Origin: Bacillota bacterium
GTDB lineage: Bacteria; Bacillota; UBA4882; UBA8346
Length of the DNA stretch: 64,000 bases
Reading direction: 5' to 3'
Assembly (NCBI GenBank): GCA_023435565.1
Contig: JAEYRN010000088.1
Coordinates: 10,973-74,972 of the forward strand
Part shown: positions 59,701-64,000 of the stretch, in pieces
Layout of the letters: each line of letters begins with the position of its first letter
Position numbering within the stretch: the first letter of the stretch is position 1
Notes under the pieces: generated by a model
Database searches by the model: none
The model's input: only the letters and a program-made list of their open reading frames with translations
What the model was told of the DNA's origin: nothing
Position numbers and translations under genes: made by a program

Positions 59701-61754
59701 ACCGGTTGAAAGCGGATGAAACTTTCTTTACAAGTTACTGAAAAATCTAAAGTATCAGCGACAATCTTAAGTAACGAATCCCAATGTTCACGGTATAGCC
59801 CTCCTTTAAACCCGGCCATTAAAACAGCCAGCTTCCAAGGTTCTTGTTCGGAAATGTAACTTACCGCAATAACCATTTGAGAAGCAACGGTTTCGATTAA
59901 ATTGGGTGTATGAATCGATTCCGGTTTGGGATCACCCCATAAATCGGAACGATAGTTAAGGTTTTGACTGGCAACCAGAGTTATTTCATTAAGCAGCCTG
60001 GTAAAATCACCGGGGCTAATCAAATCGGATGGATCGGGCATCGGATGCCCCAGTTCTTCCTCTTCCCGCGCGGTAAGGCTGACATTAGTATGATAGAGCT
60101 CAACCAGCTCGTTTTCGGAAAGAGGTAAAGGGACTCCCGGAGTCACCGGTTTTGGAATCCAATCATTGACGCCATATTCTCGGGCAACTTTACGGGCGGC
60201 TTCAGCCGGGCTATAGCTTTCACCGGCAATAACCAATTCCCGATATTCTTCGCTTCGAGCTTCCACCAGTTTTTGCCGGGCAGTTCTCAGCTTAGTAATT
60301 AAAACCTTTCTTTCGGTAAGCAGCCTATCTGCCATTATATTTAGAGCAGTTGGGTTGGATGTGTTGAGTCGGTTGACAATTCCTTCAATCGATGCCTCCA
60401 GTTGCTGACGGCTAAAGCTATCGCTGTCTAGTACACTGACACAGAGCGGACGCAACTCATCGACTACTTGGTCGCGCAAAACACGCAAAGCCTTGGTAGT
60501 ATGACTGGTAACCAGCACACTTTTGCCTTGGGATAGAAAATGACCGATTAGATTAGCAATACTATGGGTTTTACCGGTTCCGGGAGGGCCTTGGACCAAT
60601 ACTCCGTGATGTTTCTCAATATTTCGCGCAATTGTTATTTGTTCGGGATTAGCCGGTTTCCCAAGTAAAATATCTTCCGGTTCCGACCAAGTATCCTCAG
60701 GAGCGGGCTCATATTCTCCTTCATCCATCGGCGTTTCAATTCCCACAATATTTAAGAGGTGTTTAGGAAGATCTGGCCGTTCTTTTAAATCTTCCAAAAC
60801 AGCCTCAATGGCTACGCCGAACCCAAGGGAGCGGTCTCGGACAAAGATCACCGGACTGCGAACGATCATCGGTTCGTAATTATCAATTTCCGGGTGGTCA
60901 TATTCGCTATACTCGCCTCTGGGGGATAATTGGTTAACAAAACGCTTTAAAAATTCGGATGTCCCTGTTTTGCCCAACGGATGGTACATCCCATGCCCCA
61001 GCTCCTCATGGAATCTGGCAACCAACTCACCGTCTACGTCAGTCATTGATCTGAATAAGGCTGAATAAAGTTGGGTTTCGGAATCAGCCTCGGTAATGAT
61101 AAATTCCGGGATACTTGGATTGAACTCCAACTGCAACCTAGTCAGTAAGATGGGATGATTAATACTACCATCTCCGCGCCGCCAATTTAAAATGCCATCC
61201 CCAAGCATTATTTCGATCCGTTCCGATTCCTTTTGAATCCAGCCATACAGATTATAAAATCGTTCAAAGATCCCCATTGCCGCCCGGGCTGGTCGTTCGC
61301 CTTCCGCCCATTCGTTTCGCCGGTTATGCCAATCTTTTAAAGCCTCAATCCGTTCGGGATCGGACTCAAAGTTTTCAAGGATTGTCTCTTCATTTTCGGT
61401 CCAACCGATGGTCGCTTTGATCTTTACTTCCGATTCCGGGTTATCCCAACCCGGTTCCAGCCATCCGATAATCGATTCGGGGGGTTCCGGAACCGGAGTC
61501 AGTTTAGGCCGGCCCACTTTAATGATAAAGTCATCGGCCATTATTGTTTCATCCGTCTCAACGCCGTTATTAAAGAGAAGGTCACTTTTGGTGATAGTTG
61601 AATACTCGGGTAGATCCCGTAACCATAATACCCATTGCTGTTCGTGAATCTGACGTTTTACCGGGTTGCGGTGCTGATGCAATGCTTCCAGATATTGATA
61701 GACCTTGATCAACCGTTCCCGCCCGATATTTAAATTCGCTTCAGTTTGGTTCAT
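56760..61754 (-). CDS. giant SF1 helicase with Vsr-like nuclease domain (COG1112 type)
   Basis: A 1664-aa protein. An unassigned N-terminal part (1-375) precedes SF1 motifs: Walker A QGPPGTGKTHSIANL near 388, a long helical insertion (about 460-1050), Walker B VVIVDEASQSD near 1073, GDHEQVSP, LLEHFRCVPEII, QFQGDERDVMFLS and VAASRAKDQMWVV. A Vsr/DUF559-like PD-(D/E)xK domain follows (about 1365-1460: EKEVLLQLRQAGY, YSIDLVVEG, LAIECDGDR, RLGWTFIRIRASQFF). The last about 75 residues (HGLEIIDLRSQGGTIWIVGG...RPAWFL) are a separate small module. ATG 61754 has GAGG upstream. Helicase-nuclease giants of this type are frequent in anti-phage loci; the role here is inference. Confidence 0.82.
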   Translation of the reverse strand: MNQTEANLNIGRERLIKVYQYLEALHQHRNPVKRQIHEQQWVLWLRDLPEYSTITKSDLLFNNGVETDETIMADDFIIKVGRPKLTPVPEPPESIIGWLEPGWDNPESEVKIKATIGWTENEETILENFESDPERIEALKDWHNRRNEWAEGERPARAAMGIFERFYNLYGWIQKESERIEIMLGDGILNWRRGDGSINHPILLTRLQLEFNPSIPEFIITEADSETQLYSALFRSMTDVDGELVARFHEELGHGMYHPLGKTGTSEFLKRFVNQLSPRGEYSEYDHPEIDNYEPMIVRSPVIFVRDRSLGFGVAIEAVLEDLKERPDLPKHLLNIVGIETPMDEGEYEPAPEDTWSEPEDILLGKPANPEQITIARNIEKHHGVLVQGPPGTGKTHSIANLIGHFLSQGKSVLVTSHTTKALRVLRDQVVDELRPLCVSVLDSDSFSRQQLEASIEGIVNRLNTSNPTALNIMADRLLTERKVLITKLRTARQKLVEARSEEYRELVIAGESYSPAEAARKVAREYGVNDWIPKPVTPGVPLPLSENELVELYHTNVSLTAREEEELGHPMPDPSDLISPGDFTRLLNEITLVASQNLNYRSDLWGDPKPESIHTPNLIETVASQMVIAVSYISEQEPWKLAVLMAGFKGGLYREHWDSLLKIVADTLDFSVTCKESFIRFQPVITEYIPLVRQLATVTQIIEHLTKRTKLNGVQKLTHPSWAKFIENSKVKGKPPETLEHFTALANLIKLKIFRQEMVERWDLQLASQGAPSAAALGTEPETAAIQFCKIITNCLDWRQKTWSPLERSLVDVGFQWESFLEESPPNINPYGEMLRLKEAVTGPLQTILTSRANYLHYHEFKKQLEQMENLLLRLGNDCSEVVLHLKRAIQTNNSEAYQKAFQQLLVLDSKRVTLERRNLLLKRLEEHAPGWAKKIRLRNGIHASDNVPGDAGAAWLWRQINDELDLRGQVSLVELQQKIESLSSDLRTITSRLIEAKAWAAQLERVKIHERQSLVGYLDLMKKIGSGKGKRAPRLRVEARLKMAQCRTAVPVWIMPLSRVAENFNPKETRFDVVIVDEASQSDVMGLIALYLGQKVVIVGDHEQVSPLAIGQKIEIVEHMIAEHLQGIPNNLLYDGQMSVYDLARTSFGGTICLLEHFRCVPEIIEFSNQLSYRGRIKALRDTSQVRLKPAIIPYRVSNGLSDEKVNREEAKTIASLILALVEQPEYRNKTIGVISLLGDDQALEIDKILRRHLSEDEYANRKIVCGNAAQFQGDERDVMFLSIVHGPMDSRPLKMLDSGYQSMFQKRFNVAASRAKDQMWVVYSLDPKVNLKPGDLRRRLIEHAENLECLVDHTNNTDMLAQSLLEKEVLLQLRQAGYQVIPQWKVGYYSIDLVVEGDGKRLAIECDGDRVLPVEKMAEDMARQALLERLGWTFIRIRASQFFRNPERSIKPILDRLAELKIDPKKENHELVINDCGFELKERIICQAGQIYNQLIGSKISAESKIIKTDANDPIEVIQPVKQDNVIMFGKNNIQPSQETKGIHGCSNEKEKFSRIIKKSRAEQSASIESIVEEAPVSHLKTFAMKLAKKFPEARFDLLDFLSDHGLEIIDLRSQGGTIWIVGGEDLISIIDLLEPHGFQFKFLESGVDSTDNRPAWFLIS

Positions 61755-62232
61755 TTTAGAATACCTCAAAAAAAATTTGGACTAATCCCATAAAGTATAT
61801 TCATTTATAAAAGTTTGAAAACCCTTTATATTACCTTTACTAAAACCAATCTTAAATATATATGTCGCAATAAGTTTCTTGGATAAGCGCGGATTATTAC
61901 GACACATTTTCCATGATTCATATGTTGAAAAAAGCCCAATAATTTCGGCATTCACATCCAGTATTTAGAATGTGAATGTTTTACTCAAAACTTTTTTAAC
62001 AAACCGTAATATTTATAACCGATTTATTATATCCCTTTCTATACACATAAAAAGACTGGTTCAAGTTTCATTGTTTTAAATCTTCTATTTCAATTCCATG
62101 TTATTACGGTAATTCCTTTTGATGAAGTTCAAATCAGAATTGATTAAAGTTTAAATAGTTTTTGGTTAAAATCGGCTGCTTGTTGTAGTATTTAAGTCAA
62201 TGTGTTATAATAAATTCGCAATTAATAGACAT
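61755..62232. other. 478-base AT-rich gene-free region before tRNA-Arg
   Basis: No ORF is supported. It holds a 9-bp stem CATTCACAT (61949-61957) with ATGTGAATG (61970-61978) followed by TTTTA, and the tRNA promoter at its end. It should also contain the promoter of the helicase-nuclease gene on the other strand. Confidence 0.6.
62183..62211 (+). promoter_or_regulatory. promoter of tRNA-Arg
   Basis: TTGTAG (62183-62188), 17-base spacer, perfect TATAAT (62206-62211), 21 bases before the mature tRNA 5' end. Confidence 0.75.
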
Positions 62233-62309
62233 GCGCCCGTAGCTCAGTTGGATAGAGTGGCAGACTTCGAATCTGTAGGTCGGGGGTTCGAGCCCCTCCG
62301 GGCGCGCCA
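62233..62309 (+). tRNA. tRNA-Arg (anticodon UCG)
   Basis: A 77-nt cloverleaf: acceptor GCGCCCG/CGGGCGC (62233-62239 with 62299-62305), D-arm AGCTCAGTTGGATAGAGT, anticodon arm GCAGA-CTTCGAA-TCTGT with anticodon TCG, T-arm GGGGGTTCGAGCCCCT, discriminator G and encoded CCA (62307-62309). It reads CGA (and by wobble CGG) codons. It has its own promoter and terminator. Confidence 0.96.
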
Positions 62310-62337
62310 TTACAGTTAACATTGATTCATTAAACAG

Positions 62338-62371
62338 TAATCAGCTTAGAAAGATAGGGCTGATTATTTTT
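62338..62371 (+). terminator. intrinsic terminator of tRNA-Arg
   Basis: Perfect 8-bp stem TAATCAGC (62338-62345) with GCTGATTA (62359-62366), followed by TTTTT. Confidence 0.8.
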
Positions 62372-62487
62372 GTTATACAATCACTGAACACTGATTACTA
62401 ATAACTGTAGATCTGCCTTTATCCCTATTACCTTATCTCTATCTTCCTAATACAATATCATCGAAAACCGACTGAGGAGGAGAAAAT

Positions 62488-62685
62488 ATGGAGTATAGGG
62501 ATCAAATGCATATGTACCAAAGACCGGCCGGCATGGACCAACCGATGATGTACTGTAATCAAGATCAGATGATGATGGAAATGTATCAAACTCTTATGGG
62601 AATAAACCGGATGTGTATGGAGATGCATCAGATGATGCGAGAAATGCACCATAGTCATATGAAAGACGAACATCGGGGCTGTTAG
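62488..62685 (+). CDS. methionine/histidine-rich 65-aa peptide
   Basis: A strong AGGAGGAG (62475-62482) precedes ATG 62488. The 65-aa product has 18 Met (28 percent), six His and three Cys (23, 43 and the C-terminal 65), in clusters such as DQMMMEMYQ and MCMEMHQMM followed by MHHSHM. No signal peptide is seen. Such composition suggests metal (copper or silver) binding or a spore-coat-like filler protein; neither is shown. A terminator at 62779-62810 closes the unit. The Met/His-rich helix pattern repeats every 3-4 residues, so one face could be Met-rich. Confidence 0.75.
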   Translation: MEYRDQMHMYQRPAGMDQPMMYCNQDQMMMEMYQTLMGINRMCMEMHQMMREMHHSHMKDEHRGC

Positions 62686-62778
62686 ACTCAAAATTGGTGG
62701 CCTTTGGAATCCTCAAAAACCTTCGTTTGAAAACTTAAAGAGGTTTCGTAAGGATATAATCGAATCATCCCAGATAAT

Positions 62779-62810
62779 AAAAATGACGGTCTTTATGCCG
62801 TCATTTTTAT
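62779..62810 (+). terminator. intrinsic terminator of the Met-rich peptide gene
   Basis: Perfect 11-bp stem AAAAATGACGG (62779-62789) with CCGTCATTTTT (62798-62808). The A/T-rich ends make it usable in both directions. Confidence 0.8.
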
Positions 62811-62984
62811 CTTTTAAATGGTCGGGGCAACAGGTTTTAAACCTTCAATTTCCTTATTTTTCTAATTTAATCTAGTCGCCTTTATCGAAAACTTTATCAA
62901 ATACAAAAGCAAAACTGGTTTAGCTCATCTATGACATTTATCGTATCAAGCATGACAAATGCCTCATTTTTATAATGCTATACT

Positions 62985-63317
62985 CTATTTTGCTTCACAC
63001 TCAGGCAAATCACCAAACAGGATACGCAGATAATCCCGCCTGCCGTAAAGAATTCTCGACACGAAAACAGTTTCCTCCTCACACCTGTAAAATATCAAGT
63101 AATTGGCACAAACAAGGAAACGATAGTCTGTTTGAATATCCATGATAGAGGATAAAGAGGCGCCAATTCCAGGATGCTCGGACAGTCCGCGTATTTTTTT
63201 TGTGATTTTAGCTGTCAAATTTACAGCGGCTTGTGGATTACAAAGTTCCCGAGAAATATAATCTTTAATTTCCGCCAAATCATTTTTGGCTTCGGGCGAA
63301 ATTTTCAGCTTAAACAT
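62985..63317 (-). CDS. RelE/ParE-family toxin
   Basis: A 110-aa protein: LKISPEAKNDLAEIKDYISREL helix pair, AVNLTAKITKKIRGLSEHPGIG, then DYRFLVCANYLIFYRCEEETVFVSRILYGRRDY. This is the classic RelE/ParE order ending in the xVxRILxxRRDY strand. It is either a ribosome-dependent mRNA interferase or a gyrase poison; which one cannot be decided. It overlaps the upstream antitoxin gene by 8 bases, the usual coupled order (antitoxin first). Confidence 0.92.
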   Translation of the reverse strand: MFKLKISPEAKNDLAEIKDYISRELCNPQAAVNLTAKITKKIRGLSEHPGIGASLSSIMDIQTDYRFLVCANYLIFYRCEEETVFVSRILYGRRDYLRILFGDLPECEAK

Positions 63318-63561
63318 TAATACCCAGTTCCGCTTCTACTTCCTCCATAGTCATCCATCCTTTTTCTTTTCCAGCCTGCTCTCCTTGGGCAAGTTGCGAC
63401 ATTAGCTTCAGCGAAGCTTTTAATTTTTCATATTCTTGAATATCGATAATCGCAAATTTCCCCCGGCCGTTTTTGGTTAAAAACACTGGTTCGCCTATGG
63501 CGATATCTCGAAGGACTTCATTGTAATTCCTTAGATCGGAGATCGGTTTGATATTAGGCAT
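63310..63561 (-). CDS. Phd/YefM-family antitoxin
   Basis: An 83-aa protein beginning MPNIKPISDLRNYNEVLRDIAIGEPVFLTKNG, the Phd/YefM DNA-binding fold, then AIIDIQEYEKLKAS, and a C-terminal toxin-binding tail ending MTMEEVEAELGINV. ATG 63561 has AAAGGAG 9 bases upstream and is preferred over TTG 63570. It autoregulates and neutralises the downstream ParE/RelE protein by family analogy. Confidence 0.93.
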   Translation of the reverse strand: MPNIKPISDLRNYNEVLRDIAIGEPVFLTKNGRGKFAIIDIQEYEKLKASLKLMSQLAQGEQAGKEKGWMTMEEVEAELGINV

Positions 63562-63590
63562 AGATGACAACTCCTTTCATTGTTGATATT

Positions 63591-63619
63591 ATTGTACCCT
63601 TATTATTCGTAAAATACAA
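63591..63619 (-). promoter_or_regulatory. promoter of the Phd-ParE operon
   Basis: Minus-strand TTGTAT (63619-63614), 17-base spacer, TACAAT (63596-63591), 30 bases before ATG 63561. The region also contains short dyads for Phd-type autoregulation. Confidence 0.7.
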
Positions 63620-63653
63620 CAACATTATGCAATTATGACAAATATCATTTTCG

Positions 63654-63875
63654 CTATTTTGATAATATGCATATTTCGGTCAATGCCGGCCACCCATAAT
63701 CCTGACGGCAATCCGCTATGCAATCAATATACACCTTGTTATCCTTAATTTGATAGAGCAGCAAATATCGCTTGCTTATCAATAATTTTCGATATTTGTT
63801 TACCGGAAAATTTCCGGTATTTAAAGTTAAAAAAAACCCTACTTTTAGTGAGGGCTTAATGTTGTACAGATACAA
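63654..63875 (-). pseudogene. C-terminal fragment of a second RelE/ParE toxin
   Basis: The frame encodes KYRKLLISKRYLLLYQIKDN and then VYIDCIADCRQDYGWP, the last two strands of RelE/ParE toxins with the D-x-RQDY ending. The N-terminal helices are missing and replaced by unrelated sequence (NIKPSLKVGFFLTLNTG). It lies just upstream of the intact Phd-ParE pair and next to a possible IS end, so truncation by insertion is likely. Confidence 0.55.
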
Positions 63876-63906
63876 TTGCGTATTCCGATGAAATCAGATC
63901 ATCGAT

Positions 63907-63947
63907 TCCGATTTAAATTGATCAGTTAGTCCGGTTTAAAATGATCG
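63907..63947. mobile_element. possible end of an IS21-like element (repeated terminal motifs)
   Basis: Two imperfect direct repeats 23 bases apart, TCCGATTTAAATTGATCA (63907-63924) and TCCGGTTTAAAATGATCG (63930-63947), agree at 15 of 18 positions. Multiple short terminal repeats with TGATC are typical of IS21-family ends. The element would extend past the window end; no transposase is visible. Confidence 0.35.
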
Positions 63948-64000
63948 GAGCGAAGCGACGTTTGGGTTTTAATGGAATTACTCAGATGGTTCCAGTTTAT

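Noticed and set aside
61949..61978. Terminator or attenuator near the helicase gene
   Set aside because: The stem is 9 bp with a 12-base loop and only TTTTA after it; not assignable to a gene on the plus strand.
62458..62691. His-rich minus-strand ORF opposite the Met-rich gene
   Set aside because: It is the mirror of Met/His codons of the plus-strand gene, which has the ribosome site and terminator.

Overview
This looks like a chromosomal segment of an anaerobic, low-to-moderate GC Bacillota (Firmicutes). The evidence is CodY, RNase J, YqeG/YqeH, Smg-type DUF494, a ComFB-like protein, AGGAGG-type ribosome sites with many TTG/GTG starts, and gene orders shared with Bacillus and Clostridia. 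Two genes point to a second (outer) membrane: a patatin-POTRA-Omp85 barrel protein ending in Phe, and a secretin-like protein with LysM repeats. A collagen-like protein of the exosporium type hints at spores. A diderm, spore-forming lineage such as the Hydrogenispora group fits, but this is inference.

Layout. 1-5290 (+): end of a DeoR-type regulator, a 49-aa orphan, galT-galK-galE and pfkA, taking galactose to UDP-glucose and glycolysis. 5327-12609 (-): dprA, smg, topA, trmFO, xerC, codY in the classical order but without hslVU. 12773-20695: a small zinc-ribbon protein, rnjA, a ComFB-like protein, a secretin-LysM protein, aroE, yqeH, yqeG and hslO. 21010-28978 (-): AI-2E exporter family protein, two envelope genes, an aldo/keto reductase with a ferredoxin domain, ruvX, DUF1292 and mltG. 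This is the alaS neighbourhood without alaS. 28979-30950 is an accessory island: hsdR debris, a 21-bp repeat that reads as heptapeptides, a duplicated helical protein and a large palindrome. 30950-38878 (-): HAD phosphatase, a small membrane protein, mnmA, nifU, nifS, an alanine/ornithine racemase-like enzyme, rarA, a secreted protein and a CheY-like protein. 38974-44308: a CBM25-like protein, RluA, a methyltransferase, CheW, a chemoreceptor and a Phd-Uma2 fusion. 44439-53347 (-): glnS, patatin-Omp85, ccdA/tlpA behind a CsoR-like operator, recN, argR, nadK. 53507-64000: a 52-aa membrane protein, rmuC, a predicted structured RNA unit containing a 7-bp microsatellite, the collagen-like protein, a 1664-aa helicase-nuclease, tRNA-Arg(UCG), a Met-rich peptide, a ParE/Phd toxin-antitoxin pair, a toxin fragment and a possible IS end.

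The most unusual items are: (1) an orphan transcription unit at 55527-55997 (-) with consensus promoter, terminator, a closing stem and an internal hairpin whose imperfect pairs are G-U only on the transcribed strand; (2) two tandem nested double-hairpin elements of matching geometry but different sequence at 18030-18207; (3) the CsoR-like operator on the thioredoxin/CcdA promoter; (4) an operator overlapping the -10 of nifS-nifU; (5) the giant SF1 helicase-Vsr-like protein and the Phd-Uma2 fusion as candidate defence or TA-like genes.
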